Source: Sunxiuqinia indica
GTDB lineage: Bacteria > Bacteroidota > Bacteroidia > Bacteroidales > Prolixibacteraceae
Length of the DNA stretch: 64,000 nucleotides
Direction: 5' to 3'
NCBI RefSeq assembly: GCF_009847015.1
Contig: NZ_WVEM01000002.1
Span: 336,704-400,703 of the forward strand
Both the position numbers and the translations under genes were made by a program. Positions 1 to 9,116 of the stretch are shown here, one piece after another (the first letter of the stretch is position 1; every line of letters starts with the position of its first letter). Under the pieces are notes generated by a model. That model did no database searches. It was not told where the DNA came from and was given only the letters and a program-made list of their open reading frames with translations.

Positions 1-95
1 AATTGTATTGAATCATCTTGCCAATCAGGTTGAGCGTATTTTTAAGTTTGAGTGTGTTCATGTCTTTTATCAATAAATTTGAATTAATTGATCAA

Positions 96-164
96 GTCAT
101 CCTGAACTTGTTTCAGGATCTTCTTTTTAATAACTGGCGGATTTCGAAACAAGTTCGGAATGAT
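96..164. repeat. REP-like intergenic inverted repeat
   Basis: Two 18-base arms at 97-114 and 146-163 are inverted copies of each other (15 of 18 positions match), and the left arm itself holds a small hairpin (CCTGAA/TTCAGG). The element lies just downstream of the end of the export operon (stop at 197-199). Similar 'cctgaacttgtttcagg' palindromes are common between genes in Bacteroidota as I recall them. It could act as a 3' mRNA-stabilising or terminating structure, but no clean T-tract follows on the minus strand. Confidence 0.5.
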
Positions 165-196
165 TTCTTCCACGTCGTATGTCAACCAGCCTTCCA

Positions 197-3100
197 TTAC
201 TTCAAGTCTTTAATCAAGCATAAATATGCATCTTCCAGTACCGGCTTGGCCTCTACAGCATCATCGGCTGGTTTCTCATGGCTCAACAGGCGTACCCTTA
301 TATTTTCGCCTACCCGCATGTGGTGTGTTACCATTTGCTTGTTGGGCATCTTATCAAATTCAGCAGCAGGCACATCGTATTGCCAAACCAGATTATCTGC
401 CAGGTTCACCATTTCTATTGGGGTGCCATGATATTTTACCTGACCCCGGTTGATTACGGCAACCTGATTACAAGAGCTTGAAATATCCTCAATAATATGG
501 GTTGAAAAAATAACAATCCGCTCGCGGCTCAACTCCACCAACAGGTTTCGGAAACGGATGCGCTCACGCGGATCTAATCCGGCAGTTGGTTCATCCACCA
601 CTAAAATTTTAGGCAGATGAAGCAGGATTTGTGCAATTCCAATTCGTTGTTTCATCCCACCGGAGAATGAGCCGATTTTATCGCCTCGCTTTTCCCACAT
701 ATGAACCGCTTTCAGCACATATTCGATTCGCTCATTTCGCTGCCTGGCATCGGTTAGTCCTTTCAACAGTGCCTGATAATCCAAAAACTCCTGCGCAGGC
801 ATATTTTCATAGGTTCCAAACTCTTGCGGCAAATAGCCAATCAAGCCCTGTAGTTCTTCGCGCTTTTCTTGCGTATCAATACCATTGATCCACACCTTGC
901 CGTAACTTTGCTCAAAAATTCCGCAAATAATCCGCATCATGGTTGATTTACCGGCTCCATTGGGCCCAAGTAATCCAAACATTCCTGTTCCAATTTCCAG
1001 CGAAACCCCATTGAGTGCCTTAAAAGGAACCCGACGTTTTCCAATCACCGGAATTTGTTTTACCAACCGAAAGACTGCCCGCCTCAGCGTACCAAAACGG
1101 CCGGTGATTCGCTCAATGTTTATTTTTTCTTCGTAAAGCCGTTTGGCGGTAGCTGAAATTAGCAAGACCAAATACCACAAGGCACCAAATGCGATGACCA
1201 AACCAATAACGTCTGTTTTCATCCAGAGAATCATCAATCCAATTAAAGGCAACAACCAATAAAGAAACAGCTTGCCTAATTTATTAATCTGCTTGAAAAC
1301 AGTTCGGTTTGTTTCCTGGTGCCGATGGTTTAAATAAATGGTAATCGGTTTCCAGATCTGGTTCAGGTACAAGTAAACGATTATCATCATAAAGCTAATC
1401 CAGAAAGCGGCACCTAAGTAGAAAAAGGTAAAATAGATCATAAAGCCCAACAGTGGCAATTGCCAGATCAGCTGATCAAACTCGCGAATGGAGCGGAAGT
1501 CTTTTTCCAATCCGGCTCGTCGGCGGATGTTGAGGCCACCGGTCCACTCGCGGGCGAAACGGCTGGGGCGGTCGTATATTTTCACCAGATTTTGAATGAC
1601 GATATGCACTTTTTCGTCCGGTGCGATAAGTTGAGCACTTGCTTTCTTCAAACTATTCAGCACAAACCAAGTGGTGCCGGGAATTAAAACAACCGCCAAA
1701 ACGGTATCAACCAGTTGCCAGGTTAAGGAATCCACATCAGAGTAAATCAGGAATAAGACACCTGTTATGGCAATCAGTTGCAAGGCTTTCAGTTTCCAAT
1801 CCAACTGGTGAAACCACTCCAACGCACTTTCCAGTCCCGAATAAAACGTTGGAATAAAAATCAGGGTCAGCACGGTGCTTAATGCCAACCCGCCAATCAC
1901 AATGATGGCAAAGGGTGCGCCAATCACACTCACATATTCGGCTTGACCCAAGGCAAGTGGCACCATAGCAACAATGGTAGTAATGGCTGTAATTAAGATG
2001 GGGCGAACCCGCGACAATCCGGCTGTCATTAATGCCCGGGAACGTCGATATCCTCGCTTGCGCAAGATATTGCTGTAATCAATCAGAATGATCCCGTTGT
2101 TAACCACCACACCCAATAAGATCAGGAAGCCGATCATCGTATTGGCATTAAAAAGACTGTTGCCGGTAATAATCAGAGCCAATAGCGAACCGATTGCCGC
2201 AAGCGGAATGGAGAACAACAAAACAAAAGGCGTTGCAAAAGATTCGAACACTGATGCCAGAATCATGAAAATTAAAATGATGGCAGCCAAGATTAAAAAC
2301 TTAAATTCGCCAAGATCGTCCTCTTCATGGATCACTTCAGCGGCCACCCCTGAAGGGAAGTTGTAATTGGCAACCAGCGCATCGATTTCGTAGCGGTAAG
2401 ATTCCAGCAAATCGTTCGATTGCTGAGCTTCATTAATCAGGCTGTAGGTAATTTCAATTTGCTTTTCCTGGTTTACCCGATTGATTCCTGCCAGCCCCCG
2501 AGCATAGACCAACTGAGTAAACTCCTGCAAATCGTGCAAGCCTCCCGAGGCATCACTTACCTGCAAAACTTTCAAGTCATCCATGGTGCGCGTATCTTCT
2601 TCCAGTGGGTCTTCTTCGCCTTGCTTGATAATGATTTCGTATTCATCTACTCCCTGATTAAACTGTACGCCGGTAGAAATTTCGCCTGAGAAGGAATTCA
2701 GCTCGCTAGCCACCTGTCCCATACTGATGTTGTATTCTGTCATCAGCAACGGATCGAACAGCATGTGGACTTCCGGTCGGTTGTCCGACACATTCAATCT
2801 CACACGGTTAATAAAATCCAGGTCATCCAGAAAATATTCAATGTCTTCGGCAATGGTTTGCATCATGACAAAGTCCTGACCTTTCAATACAATTTTTTCT
2901 TCTTCGGAACCAATTCCCAGCATTCGTTGAAAATTGCCCATCATATTGCGGCCACCACTAAAACCTCCGCCACCACCTCCACTCGACTGGCTTTGTTCGA
3001 AGGAGATTTCGGCTGAACCGATATTTTTTGTCAGATCATTTACAGCTGACTTTATTTCGGCAAATGACCGACCATCAACTTTTTCATAGTCTTCAACCAG

Positions 3101-4912
3101 TGTTAACGAAACAACTGCTTTTTCTTCTTCAATGGTACTCACCACATCCAATTTCTCGTTAACCTCTGCCAGTTTTTCTTCAATTTTAGTTACTGTTTCG
3201 TCTGTCACTTCAAGGCTCGATCCCGATGGCATGGTCACATACAATTGAATTTGGTCTTCTTCAACTTCCTGCAGTGAGCTGACACTAATAGCCAAGCTGG
3301 CAAAAATGGTAATGAAGAAAATAACGACAGCTCCCAAAACAGTACTTGTAGGATAGCGCATACACGATTTCAGTAGCAATAAGTAAACCTGCACCATCCG
3401 GTTGTTGGTGGTCACTTTTTCAAATGAAATCTCTTTGCCGCGTTTTCTTTTCAGAATATGGTGGACTGCCATTGGCACCAATAGCAATGCTACAACCAAC
3501 GAAACCAGCAAGGTTGAAATGATGGAAATACCGACATTTTTTCCCAGCATTTCAATCATGAAATTGGTTGAAAAAACAAAGGGCAGGAACACCGTAATCG
3601 TTGTTAAGGTTGCTGCCAGGATAGAACGCCAAACTTCGGATGTCCCTTGCGTGACCGCCGAATCGGGATCTACTCCTTTTCCGGCGAGTCGATAAATATT
3701 TTCAAGTACCACGACACTATTATCGAGCAGCATACCAATGGCGAGCGCCATACCAACCAGTGTCAGGCTGTTCAGGGTAATGTCGTAGGCATAAAACAGG
3801 TTAAAGGCAGTGAATACTGAAATCGGAATCGCCAGCGCAATAAATGCCACGATACGTACATTTCGCAAAAACATCCACAGTACAAACACGGCCATCAATC
3901 CACCAACCAAAGCCAGGTTGATGATTTGGTCGATATTGTTTTCCATGGTTTCAGCGGAGTTATCCTGAATAAACAACTCCACGTCCTTGCTGGTCAGCTT
4001 TTTATTAAGTTTTTCAACCAGCTCCTGTGTTTTATGCGATAGCTCAATTTGGTTGACCTGCGAATCGTTGATCAAACGAATGGTAATTGCATCTTTCCCA
4101 TTCACCCGGCTGTAGCTTGTTTCTTCCTTTACACCGAAACGAACTTTTGCGATATCTTTTAGCAAGATTGGTCCATCAGATACCACCAGGTTTTCCAGCT
4201 CACTAACCCGATCGTATTCGGCAGTTACATGTACAAAGTAGAGTTTATCGCTTTCTTTCAGATTGCCCACATAAGTGCGTGATTGTGAGTTTTGAGAAAG
4301 CAACGAACGAACCTGTGCCGGTGTAATATTGTATGCTTCACAGGCTTCCATATCCAGAATAACCTCGATGGATTTTTCACGGCCACCAAACACATTGACA
4401 CCCGCGATGCCATCCAGATTTTCCAGGTCAGGAGCTATTTCCTGATCAACAATATTGCGCACCCGATCGACTCCACCACTTCCGCGAGCCTGCAATTCCA
4501 TAAACTGGTTGTTCATTTGTGAGAGGTCAACACGATTTACGCTAACACGCACACCGTCCGGCAAGTCCCCTTGTATCTCGTTTATCTTTTCCTGTAACTT
4601 GAGGTAGGCAAAACTGAAGTCAACATCTTTCTGGTAATAAACAACGACCGTTCCCATTCGGGAGGTGATATTCGACTCCAGCGACTCGATACCTTCCAGG
4701 GTGCCAACAGCACCTTCTATAGGGATGACGACTTCGTTTTCAAGATATTCGGGGTCAGCCTCCTGGTTAGATACTGCCTGAACGAATAAAAAAGGCAGCT
4801 CCGCATTGGGCAATAATTCAACGCCCAGCTGTTTATAGGACACGTACCCCAAAAGGGTCAATCCAATAAACAACATGCTGATCAGGGTCTTTCTATCGAT
4901 TATAAATTTCAT
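197..4912 (-). CDS. RND efflux permease fused to an ABC transporter ATPase domain
   Basis: A 1571-residue inner-membrane protein in three parts. Residues 1 to about 1025 form a complete RND (AcrB/HAE1-like) permease: N-terminal helix, two large periplasmic regions, a Gly-rich loop (about 650) and the two six-helix membrane blocks. The TM4 motif is GMLLDNSVV (D397, N398), so only one of the two AcrB proton-relay aspartates is kept. Residues about 1030-1295 are an additional hydrophobic stretch with about six predicted helices that RND pumps lack. Residues about 1297-1571 are a full ABC ATPase: Walker A GPNGAGKS (about 1317-1324), signature SGGMKQ (about 1416), Walker B ILVVDEPTAGLD (about 1441) and the switch histidine STH (about 1473). 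The start is ATG at 4912 with a GAGGAG ribosome site 7 bases upstream. It is the last gene of the operon, 14 bases after the first RND permease. The ABC part closely resembles the ATPase at 13955-14848. One uninterrupted frame argues against a sequencing artefact. Confidence 0.93.
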   Translation of the reverse strand: MKFIIDRKTLISMLFIGLTLLGYVSYKQLGVELLPNAELPFLFVQAVSNQEADPEYLENEVVIPIEGAVGTLEGIESLESNITSRMGTVVVYYQKDVDFSFAYLKLQEKINEIQGDLPDGVRVSVNRVDLSQMNNQFMELQARGSGGVDRVRNIVDQEIAPDLENLDGIAGVNVFGGREKSIEVILDMEACEAYNITPAQVRSLLSQNSQSRTYVGNLKESDKLYFVHVTAEYDRVSELENLVVSDGPILLKDIAKVRFGVKEETSYSRVNGKDAITIRLINDSQVNQIELSHKTQELVEKLNKKLTSKDVELFIQDNSAETMENNIDQIINLALVGGLMAVFVLWMFLRNVRIVAFIALAIPISVFTAFNLFYAYDITLNSLTLVGMALAIGMLLDNSVVVLENIYRLAGKGVDPDSAVTQGTSEVWRSILAATLTTITVFLPFVFSTNFMIEMLGKNVGISIISTLLVSLVVALLLVPMAVHHILKRKRGKEISFEKVTTNNRMVQVYLLLLKSCMRYPTSTVLGAVVIFFITIFASLAISVSSLQEVEEDQIQLYVTMPSGSSLEVTDETVTKIEEKLAEVNEKLDVVSTIEEEKAVVSLTLVEDYEKVDGRSFAEIKSAVNDLTKNIGSAEISFEQSQSSGGGGGGFSGGRNMMGNFQRMLGIGSEEEKIVLKGQDFVMMQTIAEDIEYFLDDLDFINRVRLNVSDNRPEVHMLFDPLLMTEYNISMGQVASELNSFSGEISTGVQFNQGVDEYEIIIKQGEEDPLEEDTRTMDDLKVLQVSDASGGLHDLQEFTQLVYARGLAGINRVNQEKQIEITYSLINEAQQSNDLLESYRYEIDALVANYNFPSGVAAEVIHEEDDLGEFKFLILAAIILIFMILASVFESFATPFVLLFSIPLAAIGSLLALIITGNSLFNANTMIGFLILLGVVVNNGIILIDYSNILRKRGYRRSRALMTAGLSRVRPILITAITTIVAMVPLALGQAEYVSVIGAPFAIIVIGGLALSTVLTLIFIPTFYSGLESALEWFHQLDWKLKALQLIAITGVLFLIYSDVDSLTWQLVDTVLAVVLIPGTTWFVLNSLKKASAQLIAPDEKVHIVIQNLVKIYDRPSRFAREWTGGLNIRRRAGLEKDFRSIREFDQLIWQLPLLGFMIYFTFFYLGAAFWISFMMIIVYLYLNQIWKPITIYLNHRHQETNRTVFKQINKLGKLFLYWLLPLIGLMILWMKTDVIGLVIAFGALWYLVLLISATAKRLYEEKINIERITGRFGTLRRAVFRLVKQIPVIGKRRVPFKALNGVSLEIGTGMFGLLGPNGAGKSTMMRIICGIFEQSYGKVWINGIDTQEKREELQGLIGYLPQEFGTYENMPAQEFLDYQALLKGLTDARQRNERIEYVLKAVHMWEKRGDKIGSFSGGMKQRIGIAQILLHLPKILVVDEPTAGLDPRERIRFRNLLVELSRERIVIFSTHIIEDISSSCNQVAVINRGQVKYHGTPIEMVNLADNLVWQYDVPAAEFDKMPNKQMVTHHMRVGENIRVRLLSHEKPADDAVEAKPVLEDAYLCLIKDLK

Positions 4913-4917
4913 CGTTA

Positions 4918-4924
4918 TCTCCTC
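4918..4924 (-). promoter_or_regulatory. Strong Shine-Dalgarno site (GAGGAG) of the RND-ABC fusion gene
   Basis: On the minus strand GAGGAG stands 7 bases before the ATG at 4912. Bacteroidota genes usually lack so canonical a site, so it suggests well-supported translation of the fusion and fixes its start. It sits in the 14-base gap after the stop codon of the upstream RND gene. Confidence 0.6.
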
Positions 4925-4926
4925 AA

Positions 4927-7900
4927 TTATCCAATTGGTTCTGGCTCTTTTCTAAACTGGTCTCTGATGGCTTCAATGGCTTCGTACATACATGGAATAA
5001 CCACTAAGGTCAATATGGTTGACGTAACCAATCCTCCAATAACCGCCAAAGCCATTGGTGAACGCAACGATGCACTTTCGCCTATTCCCAAAGTCAATGG
5101 AAATAAAGCCAGAATGGTGGTTAAACTGGTCATGATGATTGGGCGAATCCGTTGTTGCCCGGCTTGTAAAATGGCCTCCATACGTTGCATGCCTTCATTT
5201 CGAAGCTGCAAAATGCGATCGACAAAAATGATGGAGTCGTTCACCGCAATCCCGACTAGCATAATGATACCAATATAAGCCATAATGTTAAGTGTTTTTC
5301 CTAACAGGAAGAACACCAAAACAGAGCCAACCACAGCCAACGGAATGGTCAGCAAGATGGTGAATGGGTGAAGCAGCGATTCAAACTGCGAAGCCAAAAC
5401 CATGTACACCAAAACGATGGATAATAACAAGGCAAAGCTCAGGCTCGACATGGACTCCTGTCGCTTTTCTTCTTCCCCACTGATGTTTACCTTGTAATCC
5501 GGAGGAATACTCAACGGCTCGATGGCTTCTCGAATTTTGCTGACCGCTTGATCCAAGGGGACATCTTTTTCCAGTTGAGCAGATATTTTTCCAATCCGAC
5601 TTTGGTTACGCCGATATACTTCTTTAGGCGATTGTCCGATTCGGATCTCAGCCAGCTCATTCACCATAAATTCCTGGTCGCCACTGGTGATTCTTAATTC
5701 TTCAATTTGCGATAAGCCTTTGTCCGGTAGCTTAATGCTAATGTTCTGCATTTCTCCCTGACGCTTAACCTGACCGGCATCTTTCCCTTCTAACTGTGCT
5801 TGAATTTGCGACACGATATCACTAACACTTAGGTTATACATCCCGGCCCGCAGTCGATCTACAACGATCTCAACTTCGGGAGAACCTTCTTCCATTGATG
5901 ATTCAAAATTGTACATTCCCGGCAAATTCTGAACTAAGCCCTTGACTTCTGCGGTTAACGATTCAATGACTTGCAGATCTTCGCCCTCTACTTCAATCAC
6001 CACCGGAGCTTCATCGGTTCCCATAATGCTTTTCAGCGCAGTCTCATCCTGTTGGTAGCTTATTTCCATGCCTGGAATTTCACCAATCGCATGACTGATT
6101 TTTTGAATTGCCGCTGATGAAGCAATGCTACTTTCAGGCTTTAGAATGAGTTTAATAGTGGCTGTGTTTTCACCTTCAAAAATTGCTGAAGCCGAACTGC
6201 TAATCCCACTTGATGGGCCAATGTGACTATACACGGTCTCCAGATTTTCGCCCAACAACCCGGCAACCACTTGTTCCAGATTTTCAACGGCCGCAGTTGT
6301 TCGCTCGATCCGGGTTCCTTCCTGCATTCTGATTTCCATACTAAATTCCCGTGTCTCCGTTTTCGGCATAAATTCAGTTCCAATAAATGGAAGCAATAAC
6401 GCTGATGCACCGACCAAAGCAAGAGCAAACAGAATGACCAGCCACTTTACTTTTAATACTTTCGCTAAAAAACGGCCATAACCTTTTACTTGTACCGAAC
6501 GATTCTTAACTGTCCGCTTCTTTTTCTTATAAAACAGATCGAACAACATGGGAATTACCAAAATGGCCACGGCCAGCGAGGATACCAACGAAAAGGCTAC
6601 TGTCCATGCTTGATCTTTAAACAATTCGCCCGAAGCACCGTGCAGATAAACGATAGGCAAAAATACGATGATGGTGGTAATGGTTGATGCCGTAATGGCT
6701 CCGCTAACTTGCGAGGTTCCGGTGATTGCAGCTTCGCGCACCGACATGCCCGACTCATGATTTCGGAAAATATTTTCCATCACCACAATAGCATTATCAA
6801 CCAACATACCGGCTCCTAGAGCCAGCCCTCCCAAGGTCATAATATTTAAAGTCAAACCGTTAAAATACATCAGGTTGAAGGTGGCAATAATGGAAATTGG
6901 GATGGCGATGCTAATAATTAACGTGCTTCCTACGCGACGCAAGAAAATAAACAAGACGATAACTGCGAGCAAGATACCAAGCAAAGCAGATTCCTCCACT
7001 TCGTTAATCGCATCGCTGATAAAACTTCCTTGGTTGGTTACCATCTGCAACTGGTAGCCCGGCAGCGCTTTTTCAACATCAACAATGGCTTTATTGATTT
7101 CATCAACCGCTTTTACGGTATTGAATTTCGTTTCTTTATAAATTGAAAGCCCCAAACAGCGCTTCCCGTTTAACCTAACGATGTTGTCGGGTTCCTTGTT
7201 TTGGAAACTGATTTTGGCAACTTCGCGCAAATAGATTGGGGCATAGGCTGCCTCTGTATTATCTGCCATCACTTGTTTATATCCAACAATGACGTTTTCA
7301 AAATCGTCAATATCGGTCAACAAGCTTACGCCTTTCACCACGTAACGTAATCCCATTTCTTCAATACTTCCGCCTGAGATACTCTGGTTGAAACTTCCAA
7401 TCCGATTGCTGATTTCATCCAATGTCAGTCCAAAGGCATCCAACAGGTACTCATTGGTTTCAATCAAAACTTCGACATCTTCATCACCCGAAACTTCAAC
7501 TTCGGCAACCCCTTCCAGGCGGATCAACTCATTGCGGATGTAGTTTTCAGCCACCTTGCGCAGCTCATTCATATCGTCGATGGATGGGTTGCTTAGTCCC
7601 AAAAGCATTACCGGTGATGTGTTCGGATCGTGCTGGGTAATGTTGATCTCATCAATTTCCCGGTTTTGGGCAAATGAAGTTACTGCTTTCTGCAAGTCCA
7701 GGAAAGCATCATCCATATCCTTGTTCCAGGCATATTCGACCGTAATTTGGGCACTGCCAACTTTTGATACCGAGGAAACCTGAACAACATCTGATTGCCG
7801 GATAGCCAGTGCTTCAAGATTCTCCACAAACTGGGATTCCATTTCTTCCGGCGGACGCTCACCCGACTGCAGCTCAACAAAGAGGCGGGGGTTGTTCAAA

Positions 7901-8019
7901 TCCGGAAACAGATCGACACCCAGCTTATCGTACGAGATGTACCCGAGTAAAATGACTCCAAGTACCATCATCAGAATAGTAACCGGGTAGTTGACCGAAA
8001 ATTCGCTTAACTTCTTCAC
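4927..8019 (-). CDS. RND efflux transporter permease (AcrB/MdtB-like)
   Basis: A 1030-residue inner-membrane pump of normal RND length, predicted to export substrates by proton exchange together with the adaptor and TolC-like protein encoded just upstream. The N-terminal helix, two periplasmic porter/docking regions and twelve-helix layout are clear. TM4 reads GMLVDNAIVVMEN (D408, N409), where AcrB has two Asp, and the TM10 segment GIAVNDSIIFVDR appears to have Asn where AcrB has its relay Lys (by-eye alignment). Start is GTG at 8019 with an AAAGGA site upstream. The gap from the adaptor gene is 12 bases. A second, ABC-fused RND protein follows, so the two may form mixed trimers as MdtB and MdtC do. 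Substrate unknown. Confidence 0.93.
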   Translation of the reverse strand: MKKLSEFSVNYPVTILMMVLGVILLGYISYDKLGVDLFPDLNNPRLFVELQSGERPPEEMESQFVENLEALAIRQSDVVQVSSVSKVGSAQITVEYAWNKDMDDAFLDLQKAVTSFAQNREIDEINITQHDPNTSPVMLLGLSNPSIDDMNELRKVAENYIRNELIRLEGVAEVEVSGDEDVEVLIETNEYLLDAFGLTLDEISNRIGSFNQSISGGSIEEMGLRYVVKGVSLLTDIDDFENVIVGYKQVMADNTEAAYAPIYLREVAKISFQNKEPDNIVRLNGKRCLGLSIYKETKFNTVKAVDEINKAIVDVEKALPGYQLQMVTNQGSFISDAINEVEESALLGILLAVIVLFIFLRRVGSTLIISIAIPISIIATFNLMYFNGLTLNIMTLGGLALGAGMLVDNAIVVMENIFRNHESGMSVREAAITGTSQVSGAITASTITTIIVFLPIVYLHGASGELFKDQAWTVAFSLVSSLAVAILVIPMLFDLFYKKKKRTVKNRSVQVKGYGRFLAKVLKVKWLVILFALALVGASALLLPFIGTEFMPKTETREFSMEIRMQEGTRIERTTAAVENLEQVVAGLLGENLETVYSHIGPSSGISSSASAIFEGENTATIKLILKPESSIASSAAIQKISHAIGEIPGMEISYQQDETALKSIMGTDEAPVVIEVEGEDLQVIESLTAEVKGLVQNLPGMYNFESSMEEGSPEVEIVVDRLRAGMYNLSVSDIVSQIQAQLEGKDAGQVKRQGEMQNISIKLPDKGLSQIEELRITSGDQEFMVNELAEIRIGQSPKEVYRRNQSRIGKISAQLEKDVPLDQAVSKIREAIEPLSIPPDYKVNISGEEEKRQESMSSLSFALLLSIVLVYMVLASQFESLLHPFTILLTIPLAVVGSVLVFFLLGKTLNIMAYIGIIMLVGIAVNDSIIFVDRILQLRNEGMQRMEAILQAGQQRIRPIIMTSLTTILALFPLTLGIGESASLRSPMALAVIGGLVTSTILTLVVIPCMYEAIEAIRDQFRKEPEPIG

Positions 8020-8031
8020 GGTATTTCCTTT

Positions 8032-9090
8032 CTATTTGATGATTTTTACTTTGGAACGGTCACGCAGGGTCTCAAATCCCTTCACCACGAGACGATCGTT
8101 TGTTTTTAAGCCGGAAGTGATTTCCACTTTATCCTGATCTTCATATCCCAGGGTTACTTGCTTTTGTTCCGCGGTTCCTTTTTGTACGATAAAAACAGAT
8201 TTTCCACGTTGGTTCGAAACAATGACATCTTTCGGAATAACAATCACACTATCGCGTCGATCAAGAATAATTTCAGCTTGAACAAACATTCCCGGTCGCA
8301 GCTTGAGTGCTTCATTCTCAATGCTCAACTTTCCTTTAAATGTTCGGGTCTCGGTGCTGATTGCCGGAGATAATTCGCGAACAACTCCCTGCAACGTATC
8401 TTCGGGCAAGGTGTAATTCATAACCCTTACGTTTTGGTTTTGCTCAACTTTGTTGATGTATTTTTCGGGCAAATTAACCTCCATTTGGAGTTGTTCGTAA
8501 CTCATCAGGCTAACAACCTCTGTTCCGCTGGGCACTTTGGTTCCTGCCGTAAAATGTGGTAATTCGGTGATGACTCCTTTAAACGGTGCGCGAACTTTCA
8601 TTTTTTCCAACTGAATTTTGGCTAGTGCATAACTATCGCGGGCGTTTACAGCCGACACTTCGGCATTGCTTAATTCACTTTGGGTTACACCGCCTTTATC
8701 GAAGAGCGATTTTTGCTTGGTGTAAGTTTGTTCTGATATTTTTAGGTTCAGTTCCTTCGCCTCCAGGCCTAAGTTATTCGTGTATTCTTCATCTTCCAGT
8801 TTCACAATTACCTGCCCTTTAGCAACCTGGTCGCCCAAGCGGAACGGTTTTCCTGTGCGGGGATTGGTGGCTAAATAATAGCGGCCGCCCATCTCCGTAG
8901 TCAATGTGGCCTCCTGAGTGGCGGTCACTGTTCCGGTGGTATTTATTGTTTGCTCAATAAAGCTGGGTTTTAAATCCTCAACCGAAACAGGAATAGCCAC
9001 TTCAGTTTCCGAATCAGCGCTTTGATTATTGCAGGCTGACAAGCCGAGCAGCGCAACAATACTGATGATATAGAAATTCGTTATTTTCAT
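8032..9090 (-). CDS. RND efflux periplasmic adaptor (membrane fusion) lipoprotein
   Basis: A 352-residue membrane fusion protein expected to bridge the RND permease and the outer-membrane channel. The N-terminus is a lipoprotein signal with lipobox LSAC, giving a lipidated Cys at residue 20. A lipoyl-like half-domain (GRYYLATNPRTG...GQVIVKLED, about 70-100), a helical hairpin (about 105-165), the second lipoyl half ending near KMKVRAPFKGVI, a beta-barrel domain and a C-terminal membrane-proximal domain follow in the standard order. The ATG at 9090 lies 26 bases after the TolC-type gene. Only one adaptor is present for two RND proteins, which supports their sharing one assembly. Confidence 0.93.
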   Translation of the reverse strand: MKITNFYIISIVALLGLSACNNQSADSETEVAIPVSVEDLKPSFIEQTINTTGTVTATQEATLTTEMGGRYYLATNPRTGKPFRLGDQVAKGQVIVKLEDEEYTNNLGLEAKELNLKISEQTYTKQKSLFDKGGVTQSELSNAEVSAVNARDSYALAKIQLEKMKVRAPFKGVITELPHFTAGTKVPSGTEVVSLMSYEQLQMEVNLPEKYINKVEQNQNVRVMNYTLPEDTLQGVVRELSPAISTETRTFKGKLSIENEALKLRPGMFVQAEIILDRRDSVIVIPKDVIVSNQRGKSVFIVQKGTAEQKQVTLGYEDQDKVEITSGLKTNDRLVVKGFETLRDRSKVKIIK

Positions 9091-9116
9091 TGATTTGCGT
9101 TTTATGATGGATGGTT

